Shown one piece after another: positions 18,197 through 26,393 of a stretch of 64,000 nucleotides of DNA. The stretch covers positions 5,554,501 through 5,618,500 of the forward strand of contig NZ_CP060404.1 in assembly GCF_014295035.1 (NCBI RefSeq). The letters run 5' to 3'. Under the pieces are notes generated by a model, which was not told where the DNA came from, searched no databases, and was given only the letters and a program-made list of their open reading frames with translations. Each line of letters starts with the position of its first letter. The stretch's first letter is position 1. Position numbers and translations under genes: made by a program. The DNA is from Streptomyces buecherae (GTDB lineage Bacteria; Actinomycetota; Actinomycetes; Streptomycetales; Streptomycetaceae).

Positions 18197-18622
18197 CCGA
18201 GGCACCGGGGCCGCCCGCGCCAGGAGGGCGTTACGGAAAGCCGCGTGGGCGCCCCTTCGCGTAAGCGGTACGTATGCGTCACGCGCCAGCAGCACGCATT
18301 TAACACGCGTCCGGCACATTGGTGGACGTCGGCAGGACGACACCGACACCCGATGTGCGGCGACACGGACCTCCGGAGCGGCTCCCGGACCTCCATGGTC
18401 GCCCGGACGCGGCGAGACCGGCCCAAGGCCCGTCCCGCGTCCCCCGCGGGGACCGTCGTCGTCCCGCCCCCGGCGAGTGCGTCGGGGTGCGGCGGTCCCC
18501 GCGTACGCCCGCGGTGGCCCGCGACCCTCCCGGTCGCGGGCCATGCGCGCGTGTCGGCGCGCCCGGGCTCGGGCCAGTCCCGGGCCAGCCTCGGGTCCGG
18601 CGGCTACCGCCGCGCCGCCGCC
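18197..18622. other. Intergenic region after cystathionine beta-synthase
   Basis: No gene is seen. The region separates two convergent genes. It has one less GC-rich stretch (about 18255-18325) and many short GC-rich repeats near the enolase end. Confidence 0.4.
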
Positions 18623-18690
18623 CGCCCGCTTACGCCGCCCGCCCGCTCCCGCCGCCCGCCCGCTCACGCCGCTCGCCCGTTCACGCCGCG
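18623..18690. repeat. 17-bp tandem repeat, four copies, overlapping the end of the enolase gene
   Basis: Four 17-bp units of the type CGCCCGCTYACGCCGCC (18623, 18640, 18657, 18674) run into the last codons of the enolase gene. The stop codon lies in the third unit, so copy-number changes here could move or extend the C-terminus (RGVNGRAA). Confidence 0.85.
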
Positions 18691-20010
18691 CGACAGGGCG
18701 GAGCGGCCGGCGTAGCGTGCCGCGTCGCCCAACTCCTCCTCAATGCGGATGAGTTGGTTGTACTTCGCCGTGCGGTCGGAGCGGGAGAGCGAGCCGGTCT
18801 TGATCTGACCGCAGCCGGTGGCCACCGCGAGGTCCGCGATGGTGGTGTCCTCCGTCTCGCCCGAGCGGTGCGACATGACGGCCGTCCAGCCGGCCCGGTG
18901 GGCCGTGGCCACGGTGGCCAGCGCCTCGGTCAGGGTGCCGATCTGGTTGACCTTGACCAGGACCGAGTTGCCGACACCGGTGCGGATGCCCTCGCGTAGC
19001 AGCGGCTCGTTGGTGCAGAACACGTCGTCGCCGGTGAGCTGGCAGCGGTCGCCGACGCGGGCGGTCAGCTCGCGCCAGCCGTCGAGGTCGTTCTCCGCCA
19101 TCGGGTCCTCGATGGAGACGATCGGGTACGCGTCGACGAGCCCGGCCAGGTAGTCGGCGTTCTCGGCGGGGGTGCGGCGCAGCCCCTCGCCGGCGTAGTC
19201 GTACACCCCGTCGCGGAAGAACTCCGACGACGCCGGGTCCATGACCAGGCCGATGTCCGCGCCCGGGCGGTAGCCGGCGCGCTCGATGGCGGTCATGACG
19301 AAGTCGAGCGCCTCCTCGGCGGTGCGCAGCGCGGGGGCGAGGCCGCCCTCGTCGCCGACGGCCGTGGAGTGCCCGGCGGCCAGCAGGTCGTGGCGCAGGG
19401 TGTGGAAGACCTCGCTGCCCATCCGGACGGCCTCGGCGAAGGTCCCCGCGCCCACCGGCGCGATCATGAACTCCTGGAAGTCCAGCGGGTTGTCGGCGTG
19501 GGCGCCGCCGTTGACGATGTTCATCATCGGCAGCGGCAGCAGGTGGGCGTCGGCGCCGCCGAGGTGGCGGTAGAGGGGCTGGCGGCGGGAGGCGGCGGCG
19601 GCCTTGGCGGTGGCGAGGGAGACGCCGAGGATCGCGTTGGCGCCGAGCCGGGACTTGGTGGCGGTGCCGTCGAGGGTGATCAGCAGGGCGTCGAGCCCGG
19701 TCTGGTCTGCCGCGTTCCGACCGCGCACGGCCGCCGCGATCTCCCCGTTCACGTGGGCCACCGCGCGCTCGACGCCCTTGCCGTGCCAGCGCGACGGGTC
19801 CGCGTCGCGCAGTTCCACGGCCTCCCGGGCGCCGGTGGAGGCGCCGGAGGGGACGGCCGCGCGGCCCAGCGACCCGTCGGCCAGGACGACGTCGACCTCG
19901 ACCGTGGGGTTGCCCCGGCTGTCGATGATCTGGCGGGCGGTGACGGCCTCGATGGGGGCGTCGACGGCGTGGGCCGCCGGTGCGGAGGTGGGAGCTGCCT
20001 GTGCGGACAT
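18664..20010 (-). CDS. eno: Enolase (phosphopyruvate hydratase)
   Basis: This 448-residue glycolytic enzyme converts 2-phosphoglycerate to phosphoenolpyruvate. All hallmark regions are present: SGASTGAREAVELRD, VGDEGGLAP, the metal ligands in VMDPASSEFF, SIEDPMAEND and TGDDVFCTN, the catalytic lysine in VKVNQIGTLTE, and MSHRSGETEDTTIADLAV with QIKTGSLSRSDR. It is about 20 residues longer than usual at the N-terminus. Streptomycetes commonly have a main enolase gene next to divIC-like genes; this copy instead lies beside a divergent MarR regulator, which suggests the second, conditionally expressed paralogue. The C-terminus sits in a 17-bp tandem repeat. Confidence 0.95.
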   Translation of the reverse strand: MSAQAAPTSAPAAHAVDAPIEAVTARQIIDSRGNPTVEVDVVLADGSLGRAAVPSGASTGAREAVELRDADPSRWHGKGVERAVAHVNGEIAAAVRGRNAADQTGLDALLITLDGTATKSRLGANAILGVSLATAKAAAASRRQPLYRHLGGADAHLLPLPMMNIVNGGAHADNPLDFQEFMIAPVGAGTFAEAVRMGSEVFHTLRHDLLAAGHSTAVGDEGGLAPALRTAEEALDFVMTAIERAGYRPGADIGLVMDPASSEFFRDGVYDYAGEGLRRTPAENADYLAGLVDAYPIVSIEDPMAENDLDGWRELTARVGDRCQLTGDDVFCTNEPLLREGIRTGVGNSVLVKVNQIGTLTEALATVATAHRAGWTAVMSHRSGETEDTTIADLAVATGCGQIKTGSLSRSDRTAKYNQLIRIEEELGDAARYAGRSALSRGVNGRAA

Positions 20011-20086
20011 GGGAGCCCTTCCCGTTGTCGGGTGCCGGGGCCGTGGTGCGACGTCGCTGGCGCTGACCCCGGCCCGGTGGACTCTA

Positions 20087-20138
20087 CAGCAATGCTGAGC
20101 AGTTTAGCTGTTCAGGCAGGCTGCGCAGTCTTGCTGTG
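20087..20138. promoter_or_regulatory. Four phased 13-bp repeats, CAG-N4-GCTG-N2, candidate MarR operator array
   Basis: Four cores CAGnnnnGCTG start at 20087, 20100, 20113 and 20126, an exact 13-bp period. Each core is an inverted CAG/CTG repeat with a 5-nt spacer, and copies 2 and 4 extend into longer imperfect palindromes (20095-20115 and 20121-20141). The array fills the gap between the divergent enolase and MarR genes. MarR dimers bind short palindromes in such regions, so it is a probable operator for both genes. Confidence 0.65.
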
Positions 20139-20183
20139 CGGTTCGCCTCCGCGGCCGTGCTGGCCAGCGGGGTAAAGTGCCCT

Positions 20184-20606
20184 ATGCCCACCTCGGAAGC
20201 CGCCGCCATCGCCGCTGAACTGCGCACCGCGATGGGCAAGCTCACCCGACGCGTGACCCACGAGGACCGCATCCCGCTCGGCCAGGTCGCCGTGCTCGGC
20301 GCGCTCGACCGCAACGGCGCCATGACCACCAGCGACCTCGCCACCGACCAGCGCGTACGCCCCCAGTCGATGGCCCGGGCGGTGGGGCTGCTGATGGAAC
20401 AGGGCCTGATCACGCGCCGGGCGCATCCCACGGACGGCCGCAAGTCGCTGGTGGAGCTGTCCGACGCGGGCCGGGCCGCGCTCGAAGCCGAGCGTGGCCG
20501 CCGGGTCGGCTGGCTCGCGCAGGCCATCGAGGCAGAACTCACGGACGAGGAGCGGGAGTTGCTGGCGCGGAGCGCCACCCTGTTGGAGCGGCTCGCCACG
20601 CGTTAG
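20184..20606 (+). CDS. MarR-family transcriptional regulator
   Basis: A 140-residue winged-helix regulator. The body is typical: an N-terminal helix, HEDRIPLGQVAVLGAL, the recognition region TTSDLATDQRVRPQSMARAV, and the wing LITRRAHPTDGRKSLVELS (the DxR motif of the beta-wing). MarR dimers respond to small phenolic ligands or oxidation. It is divergent from enolase across a phased repeat array and convergent with the DMT exporter at 20649. ATG 20184 is chosen because the family alignment begins there. The upstream codons to 20136 lie in the operator region. Confidence 0.93.
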   Translation: MPTSEAAAIAAELRTAMGKLTRRVTHEDRIPLGQVAVLGALDRNGAMTTSDLATDQRVRPQSMARAVGLLMEQGLITRRAHPTDGRKSLVELSDAGRAALEAERGRRVGWLAQAIEAELTDEERELLARSATLLERLATR

Positions 20607-20648
20607 CGGCCCGACGGGCGGTGCGGCGGTCCGTGCTCGGCGGGGCGG

Positions 20649-21872
20649 CTATCGCCGTACGCCCCGGGCACGGGGGCGCGTGCGCGGGGCGGGTTCGGCG
20701 GCGGGGTGGCGCGCGCGGGTGGTGTCCCAGACGGCGAGGACGACGATCACGCAGCCGGCCGCCTGCCAGCCGCTGAGCCGTTCGCCGAGGAACACCATGC
20801 CGAGCAGTACCGCGAGCACCGGCTGCACCAGCAGGATGGAACCGCCCTCCTTCGCCGGAAGCCGCGGCAGCGCCGCGCCGATCAGGAGCCAGCCCAGGAA
20901 CTGCCCGGTCACCGCGAGCGTGGCCAGCCAGCCGAAGGCGGGCCAGCCCGGCGTGAGGTCGAGGTCCTGTCGGACAAGGCCGACCAGCAGCGGGAGCGCC
21001 CCGGCCGTGACGGTGGCCAGCGTGACCGGCAGGAAGCGGTAGCGCGGGCCGGTGGCCGCGCCGCGCCCGCGCAGCAGGAACAGGTAGCCCGCGTACGCCA
21101 CGCCCGCGCCCAGGCCGGCCAGCACGCCGCGCACCGGATCGCCGGCCGTGCCGGGTGCCTCGGCGACCCCGCCCGCCAGTGCCACGCCGGCCAGCATCAC
21201 GGGCACGGTGAGCGCGAAGCGGCGCGAGAGCCGCTCCCCGAAGAGCAGCAGGGCCAGTAGCGGCACGATGACGACCTGCACGTTGACGATCACGGTGGCG
21301 ATCCCCGCACCCAGCTCCGGGATGGACGCGCCCCACAGCACCAGGTCGGCCCCGAGCAACACCCCGGCCAGCAGGTCGATGCCGGCATGCCGTGGCGGCC
21401 GCGGCCCGAGCCGGCGCCGCTCGCGCAGCGCCAGCGGCAGCAGCAGCGGCAGCGCCAGCGCGCACCGGAAGAACGCGGCGGTCTCCGGTGAGGTGGCGGA
21501 GAGCCGGACCAGCATGGCCGAGACCGAGATGCAGGCGGCCCCGGCCACCGCGAGCAGCCGCGGGTTGCGCGACAACCGGCGGGCCACGCCGCCGGGCGCG
21601 GCGGGGGTGGCCGCGCGCTTCTCATCGCGGGGGAGGGGCGCACCGGCCGTCGTCGCGGGATCGGCCGTCATCGGATCGGCCGTCGTTGTCGGGCCCGCCG
21701 TCGTTGTCGGGCCGGCCGTCGTCGTGGGGCCGGCCGTCGCCGTCGGGTTGGCCGCCGTCGCGGGGCCGGTGGGGGTCGCGGGGCCGGGGGCCGTCGTCGG
21801 GGCGGTCGCGATCTGGGGGCGCCCCGGTGTGGGCCGCTGGGTGGGTTCCTTCGCCGTCACGGCCTCCAGCAT
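20649..21872 (-). CDS. EamA/DMT-family transporter with repetitive Thr/Pro leader
   Basis: A 407-residue membrane protein with ten predicted helices in two EamA repeats (from about residue 105), probably an exporter of metabolites. The first 85 residues are a hydrophilic leader rich in Thr, Ala, Pro and Gly with an 18-bp coding repeat (TAGPTT units). This extension is not part of the EamA fold, and the real start may lie further in. It is divergent from the LysR gene at 21944 and is the second DMT/LysR pair in the window. Confidence 0.88.
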   Translation of the reverse strand: MLEAVTAKEPTQRPTPGRPQIATAPTTAPGPATPTGPATAANPTATAGPTTTAGPTTTAGPTTTADPMTADPATTAGAPLPRDEKRAATPAAPGGVARRLSRNPRLLAVAGAACISVSAMLVRLSATSPETAAFFRCALALPLLLPLALRERRRLGPRPPRHAGIDLLAGVLLGADLVLWGASIPELGAGIATVIVNVQVVIVPLLALLLFGERLSRRFALTVPVMLAGVALAGGVAEAPGTAGDPVRGVLAGLGAGVAYAGYLFLLRGRGAATGPRYRFLPVTLATVTAGALPLLVGLVRQDLDLTPGWPAFGWLATLAVTGQFLGWLLIGAALPRLPAKEGGSILLVQPVLAVLLGMVFLGERLSGWQAAGCVIVVLAVWDTTRARHPAAEPAPRTRPRARGVRR

Positions 21873-21918
21873 GGGAGCGCGCGACTGTGGGGTCTAGCTC
21901 AACTTTTTTCGCGGTAAT

Positions 21919-21935
21919 CGGTAGCAGCGCTACCG
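21919..21935. promoter_or_regulatory. Palindrome CGGTAGC-AGC-GCTACCG in DMT/LysR promoter region
   Basis: Perfect 7-bp arms around a 3-nt centre lie just upstream of the LysR start and 46 bp from the divergent transporter start. The position fits a LysR autoregulatory site. Confidence 0.5.
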
Positions 21936-21943
21936 TGTCCGCT

Positions 21944-22843
21944 GTGTTCAGCCTCGATCGACTCCGGGCCCTGCACCTCGTCGCCACGCACGGCACGGTG
22001 GCGGCGGCTGCCGCCGTGTCGCACGTGACGCCCCCCGGGGTCAGCCAGCAACTGGCCAAGCTCGAACGCGAGACGGGTCACCAGCTTCTCGAAGCCGACG
22101 GGCGCGGGGTGCGGCTCACCCCCGCCGGCGAGGTGCTCGCCGGGCACGCCGCGCGCATCCTGGGCGACGTCGCGACGGCCCGCGCCGAGCTGGACGCCCT
22201 CGGCTCGGCCGTCGCCGGCCCGCTGCGGGTGGGCTCGTTCTCCACCGCGATCATGACGTTCCTGCCGCGCGCCCTGGTGTCGCTGCGCGAACGGCACCCG
22301 CGGATGCGGACCACGGTGCTGGCCGGCGAGGCCGAGGAGATGCTGGCCGGCGTGCGCACCGGCGAACTCGACCTCGCGGTCGTGGAGAGTTGGGAGGAGC
22401 TGCCGACCGTGCTGCCGGCCGGCCTGACCTCGGTCGAGCTGCTCTCCGACGTCGCGGACGTCGCCCTGTCCGTACGGCATCCGCTGGCCGAGCGGAGCGT
22501 CGTCGACCTCGACCGACTGGCCGACACGCCGTGGGCGTCGTGGACCGGCGACGGCGTCTGCCACCAGTTCCTGGTGCAGACGCTGCGCCAGCGGGGCTTC
22601 GAGCCGGACATCAGGTGTCACGTCGCCGGATACCCCGCCCAACTGGCGCTCGTGGCGGCCGGTCTGGTGGCCGCGCTGGTCCCGCGGCTGGGGCGCGGCC
22701 CGCTACCGGCCGGGGTCCGCGCGCTCGCCACCCGCCCCGTGCTGCGCCGCAAGGTCCTGGTGGCGCACCGGAGCGGGGAGGCGGTGCGGCCCGTGGTGGT
22801 CGCGGGCGTCGCCGCGCTACGGGAGGCCGTGGCGGAGCTGTGA
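21944..22843 (+). CDS. LysR-family transcriptional regulator
   Basis: A 299-residue regulator beginning MFSLDRLRALHLVATHGTV with helix-turn-helix AAAVSHVTPPGVSQQLAKLE and a type 2 periplasmic-binding effector domain (about 90-290, starting GPLRVGSFSTAI). GTG 21944 is chosen; GTG 21935 is also in frame. The palindrome at 21919-21935 abuts the start, so autoregulation is likely. Target is probably the divergent DMT transporter. The gene ends 14 bp before the convergent gene at 22858. Confidence 0.92.
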   Translation: MFSLDRLRALHLVATHGTVAAAAAVSHVTPPGVSQQLAKLERETGHQLLEADGRGVRLTPAGEVLAGHAARILGDVATARAELDALGSAVAGPLRVGSFSTAIMTFLPRALVSLRERHPRMRTTVLAGEAEEMLAGVRTGELDLAVVESWEELPTVLPAGLTSVELLSDVADVALSVRHPLAERSVVDLDRLADTPWASWTGDGVCHQFLVQTLRQRGFEPDIRCHVAGYPAQLALVAAGLVAALVPRLGRGPLPAGVRALATRPVLRRKVLVAHRSGEAVRPVVVAGVAALREAVAEL

Positions 22844-22857
22844 GGACGCCGGCGCCG

Positions 22858-23295
22858 TCAGTCCCAGTCGCTGGTGGACTTCTTGCGCTCCCGGTGCAGG
22901 AACGCGAAGCCGCCGAAGGAGTGCACCGCGTTCACGCCGACGATCCCGCCCCAGGCGACGAGCAGTCCCGACAGCCCCTCGTTCACCACGGCGATCGCCG
23001 ACAGCGGGATGGCCAGCACCAGCGAGACCGCGACGAAGCCGAACCGCTCGCCGAGGCCGATCCCGGTGGCGTTGGCGGTGCCCGCCCCCGTCGGTGAGCG
23101 CACCCCGCGCGCGGCGGACATCTGCTGTTCGGCCAGTTGCCGGCGTACGTGCCGGTCGGCGGTGTCGTTGAAGCGCTGCTCGACCTTCTCCATGAAGGAG
23201 TCGACCAGTTCCGACTCGTACTCAGGACCGAGCTCCTTGCGGGTCTGCAAGATCGCGTCGAGTTCCTTCTTTACCTCTGGGTCGCGGGCGTCCAT
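22858..23295 (-). CDS. Small membrane protein of unknown function (145 aa)
   Basis: I recognise no named enzyme. The N-terminal 80 residues are charged and helical (MDARDPEVKKELDAILQTRKE), followed by two hydrophobic segments (about 93-110 and 115-130) and a basic tail ending HRERKKSTSDWD. The arrangement is that of small two-helix integral-membrane proteins widespread in streptomycetes. ATG 23295 is preferred to the longer frame (23322) because the alignable, charged N-terminus begins there. Confidence 0.82.
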   Translation of the reverse strand: MDARDPEVKKELDAILQTRKELGPEYESELVDSFMEKVEQRFNDTADRHVRRQLAEQQMSAARGVRSPTGAGTANATGIGLGERFGFVAVSLVLAIPLSAIAVVNEGLSGLLVAWGGIVGVNAVHSFGGFAFLHRERKKSTSDWD

Positions 23296-23575
23296 GGTGC
23301 CTACGCTACGGGCAACCGCCACCGGTGTAAGTAGGGTCAGCCCCCCTATCGGGCCGGGGGTTCAGCCCCCGGACCGGCCCGTGACCAGGCGAACCCCGCC
23401 CCGCCCCCGTGCCCCGACCCCGTCCCGACCCCCGTTCGCCGGGCCGCGCCGGGCCCGCCGGGCGCCCGCCGTTCACCGGGGCGAGGCCCGCCGGCCTCCC
23501 GCCGCTCGGTCGGGTCCGGCCAGCGAGCGGCCCGCGCACGGGGCGGGCGGGCGAGTGGGTAACGTCGCCCCCGGC

Positions 23576-23639
23576 GGCGTACGCCATACGCGGCGTACGC
23601 CATACGCGGCGTACGCCATACGCGGCGTACGACACACGC
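23576..23639. repeat. 16-bp tandem repeat GGCGTACGCCATACGC, four copies
   Basis: Three identical 16-bp copies (23576, 23592, 23608) and one diverged copy (23624) lie in the 379-bp divergent promoter region, ending 35 bp before the acyl-CoA synthetase start. Each unit holds the palindrome GGCGTACGCC, so the array is a row of evenly spaced inverted repeats. No other gene is seen in 23296-23674. Confidence 0.92.
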
Positions 23640-23674
23640 GGGGCGCGATGTGGCCCGAAGGAGAGGAAACGCTG

Positions 23675-25111
23675 GTGAGCAAGGCTCTGTTGGCGGCCCT
23701 GACAAGCGCAGGCGAGGACCGGCCCGACGCACTGACCGTCGCCGGGCGCCCCTGTTCCCGGGAGGAACTCCTGGGGGCCGCGGGCGCGGTGGCGGCCCGG
23801 ATCGCGGGCGCGCCGGTGGTGGCCGTGCGGGCGGAGGCCACCCTGGAGACCGTGGTGGCCGTGGTGGGCGGGCTGCTGGCCGGCGTGCCGGTGGTCCCGC
23901 TGCCGCCCGACTCCGGGCCCGCCGAACGCGACCACATCCTGCGCGACTCGGGCGCGACCCTGCTGCTCACCGGGGCCGGCGGGGCGGGCGGCGACGCCGG
24001 GCCGGGCGACGGCGCGGGCGGTCAGGGTGGACAGGGTGGCGGCCCGGGCGTCACTGTCATGCCCGTCGACGCGGCCGAGCGCGCCGACTGGGCGAAGCCG
24101 GAGCCGGACGAGGCCGCCACCGCGCTCATCCTCTACACCTCGGGCACCACCGGCGCGCCCAAGGGCGCCCTCATCTCGCGGCGCGCCGTCGCCGCGGGGC
24201 TGGACGGGCTGGCCGACGCCTGGGCCTGGACCCCGGACGACACGCTCGCCCACGGCCTGCCGCTGTTCCACGTGCACGGCCTGGTCCTCGGCGTCCTCGG
24301 CGCGCTGCGCGTCGGCAGCCGCCTGGTGCACACCGGCCGGCCCAGGCCGGAGGCGTACGCGGCGGCGGGCGGCACGCTGTACTTCGGCGTGCCCACCGTG
24401 TGGCACCGGGTCGCCGGCGACCCGGCCGCGGCCCGGGCGCTGCGCGGCGCCCGGCTGCTGGTCTCCGGCAGCGCGCCGCTGCCCACGCCGGTCTTCCGCG
24501 GGCTGGCGGAGCTGACCGGGCACCAGGTGGTGGAGCGGTACGGCATGACCGAGACGCTGATCACCGTGGCGACCCGCGCGGACGGCGAGCGGCGCCCCGG
24601 CCACGTCGGCGTCCCGCTGCCCGGCGTGCGGACCCGGATCGTCGTCGAACCGGGCGCGGAGATCGGCGAGTTGGAGGTGACCGGGCCGACCCTGTTCGAC
24701 GGCTACCTGAACCGGCCGGAGGCCACGGCCGCCTCGTACGCCGCCGACGGCTGGTTCCGTACGGGCGACATCGCCGCCATCGGTCCGGACGGCACGCACC
24801 GCATCGTCGGCCGGGCCTCGACGGACATGATCAAGTCCGGGGGGTACCGGATCGGCGCCGGCGAGGTCGAGAACGCGCTGCTCGACCACCCGGCCGTGCG
24901 CGAGGCGGCGGTCGTCGGCGCGCCGCACGAGGACCTCGGGCAGGAGATCGTGGCGTACGTGGTGGCCGACGGGGTGGGCGAGGCGGAGCTGATCGACTTC
25001 GTCGCCGGTCACCTGTCGGCCCACAAGCGACCGCGCAAGGTGCGCTTCCTGGAGGCGCTGCCGCGCAACGCCATGGGCAAGCCGCAGAAGCGCCTGCTGC
25101 CCCCGGCCTGA
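23675..25111 (+). CDS. MatB-like acyl-CoA (malonyl-CoA) synthetase
   Basis: A 478-residue adenylate-forming enzyme that activates a carboxylic acid with ATP and joins it to CoA. The P-loop YTSGTTGAPKG, LPLFHVHGLVLGVLGALR, VERYGMTET, the GWFRTGD hinge region and GRASTDMIKSGGYRIGAGEVE closely resemble actinobacterial malonyl-CoA synthetase MatB, so malonate or methylmalonate is the likely substrate; this is inferred from sequence memory. The catalytic lysine lies in RNAMGKPQKR. A Gly-rich insertion (residues about 100-125) interrupts the N-terminal domain. GTG 23675 follows AAGGAGAGG. It is convergent with the PucR regulator. Confidence 0.88.
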   Translation: MSKALLAALTSAGEDRPDALTVAGRPCSREELLGAAGAVAARIAGAPVVAVRAEATLETVVAVVGGLLAGVPVVPLPPDSGPAERDHILRDSGATLLLTGAGGAGGDAGPGDGAGGQGGQGGGPGVTVMPVDAAERADWAKPEPDEAATALILYTSGTTGAPKGALISRRAVAAGLDGLADAWAWTPDDTLAHGLPLFHVHGLVLGVLGALRVGSRLVHTGRPRPEAYAAAGGTLYFGVPTVWHRVAGDPAAARALRGARLLVSGSAPLPTPVFRGLAELTGHQVVERYGMTETLITVATRADGERRPGHVGVPLPGVRTRIVVEPGAEIGELEVTGPTLFDGYLNRPEATAASYAADGWFRTGDIAAIGPDGTHRIVGRASTDMIKSGGYRIGAGEVENALLDHPAVREAAVVGAPHEDLGQEIVAYVVADGVGEAELIDFVAGHLSAHKRPRKVRFLEALPRNAMGKPQKRLLPPA

Positions 25112-25186
25112 GCCGCCGGCCCGGTGCGCTGGCCTGAGTCGCTGGCCCGGGTCGTTGGCCTGAGCTGCCCGGCCTGAGCCGCTGGC
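25107..25186. repeat. Degenerate ~20-bp repeats (GGCCTGAGCCGCTGGCC type)
   Basis: Four imperfect copies of a unit containing CCTGAG and GCTGGCC follow the acyl-CoA synthetase stop. The repeats can form hairpins and may act as a transcription end point for this gene and the convergent regulator. Confidence 0.55.
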
Positions 25187-25250
25187 CGCCGCGCGGCGGG
25201 GCGCCCCGGGCCGGGCGCGCGGGCCGACGGTCGAGCACGGTGCCGGCCCG

Positions 25251-26297
25251 TCACCCCGGGGCGCGGTCGTCGGTGAGGTGCCAGGCGGCGAGGGCGAGTC
25301 GGGCGCGCATCAGCCCGGCGGGCTCGGTGAGGTCGAGGTCCAGGGCCTTGCCGAGCAGTTCGAGGCGGCGGGCGACGCTGCTGTGGTGCAGGTGGAGCAG
25401 GTCGGCCGCCCGCCGCAGGGAGCCGGCGGCGCAGTAGGTGTCCAGCGTCTCCAGGTCCCGCGGGTTGGCGGCGACGCGCGCGATGGCGGCCACGTCCGCG
25501 TTGGCGCGCAGGGCGTCCGGCGGCACCTGCGCGAGCAGCGCGAGCGCCCCCAACTCCCGGTAGCGAACGACCGGTTCGCGGCCCGTGGCGAAGCGCAGCG
25601 CGGTGCGGGCCTGCTGCCAGGACAGTTCGGGCCGCTCGGCGGCGCCGATGCCCGCGCGCACGTCGGCCGGTAGCCGGGCCGGGTCCGCGTGGCTGGCCAG
25701 GATGACACCCACGCCGGTCAGCGGCGCGGCTTTCACCCGGTGGGCCGGGCAGAGCAGGCCGGCGACCCGGTCCAGCGGGAGCCGGGTGCGCACCGCCAGC
25801 ACGTGGACCGGCTGATCGGCGGCGAAGCCCAGCAGCCGCAGCGCCCGGGCCCGGGCCGCCTCGTCGCTGTCGGCACTGATCACCAGCTCGACCAGGGCGG
25901 GGTCGGCCATGGTGGTGCGGGCCGGGCCGTACCGTTCGACCACCGCCGCCGCGGCGATGGCCAACCGGTCCAGGACCACGTCGTCCAGCGGGTTCGGCGG
26001 CCCGGAGCGCTCCAGCCACACCGTGCCGATCTCCTCCTCGTCCAGGACGATCGGCGCCTGGCTGGACGCGGGCGCCGGCGGGCTGGGCGCCGGCTGGCCG
26101 TCGGGCGCGAGCCGGATCGCCCGCCCCGTACTGTGCAGCCGCACCCCCGCCACGCACTCGGCCAGGCCGGCCGACGCGCGGGCGAGCGCCGGCAGGTCCA
26201 CGCGGCGGCGCATCAGCGTGTCGTAGAACATGACGACCCGGATCGCGCCCTCGACGTGCGTGTCCAGTTGCGACAGCCGTACGGCCAGTGCCTCCAT
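25251..26297 (-). CDS. PucR-family transcriptional regulator (CdaR-like HTH)
   Basis: A 348-residue regulator. The last 60 residues are a PucR/CdaR helix-turn-helix: LETLDTYCAAGSLRRAADLLHLHHSSVARRL split over two helices. The region before it (about 130-270) resembles the GGDEF-like CdaR middle domain, and the N-terminus is a sensory segment. The start at ATG 26297 gives MEALAVRLSQLDTHVEG. It is divergent from the alpha/beta-hydrolase at 26394 with two palindromes in the 96-bp gap, which points to control of that gene and of itself. Confidence 0.88.
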   Translation of the reverse strand: MEALAVRLSQLDTHVEGAIRVVMFYDTLMRRRVDLPALARASAGLAECVAGVRLHSTGRAIRLAPDGQPAPSPPAPASSQAPIVLDEEEIGTVWLERSGPPNPLDDVVLDRLAIAAAAVVERYGPARTTMADPALVELVISADSDEAARARALRLLGFAADQPVHVLAVRTRLPLDRVAGLLCPAHRVKAAPLTGVGVILASHADPARLPADVRAGIGAAERPELSWQQARTALRFATGREPVVRYRELGALALLAQVPPDALRANADVAAIARVAANPRDLETLDTYCAAGSLRRAADLLHLHHSSVARRLELLGKALDLDLTEPAGLMRARLALAAWHLTDDRAPG

Positions 26298-26310
26298 GGC
26301 CGCAGGATAG

Positions 26311-26348
26311 GCGCCGATCGGCGCGCGATCCGCGTCGGTTGTCCGACG
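26311..26348. promoter_or_regulatory. Two palindromes between PucR and hydrolase genes
   Basis: GCGCCGATCGGCGC (26311-26324) is a perfect 14-bp palindrome, and CGTCGG-TTGT-CCGACG (26333-26348) has perfect 6-bp arms. Both lie within the 96-bp divergent promoter region and are candidate operators for the PucR regulator. Confidence 0.5.
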
Positions 26349-26393
26349 GTTGGCGGATGACCTGGGTGGGTGGCTGTCGCGAGGATGGCCGCC

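Noticed and set aside
23576..23639. Repeat array as CRISPR or integron-like site
   Set aside because: No unique spacers between units, and no integrase or cas gene in the window.
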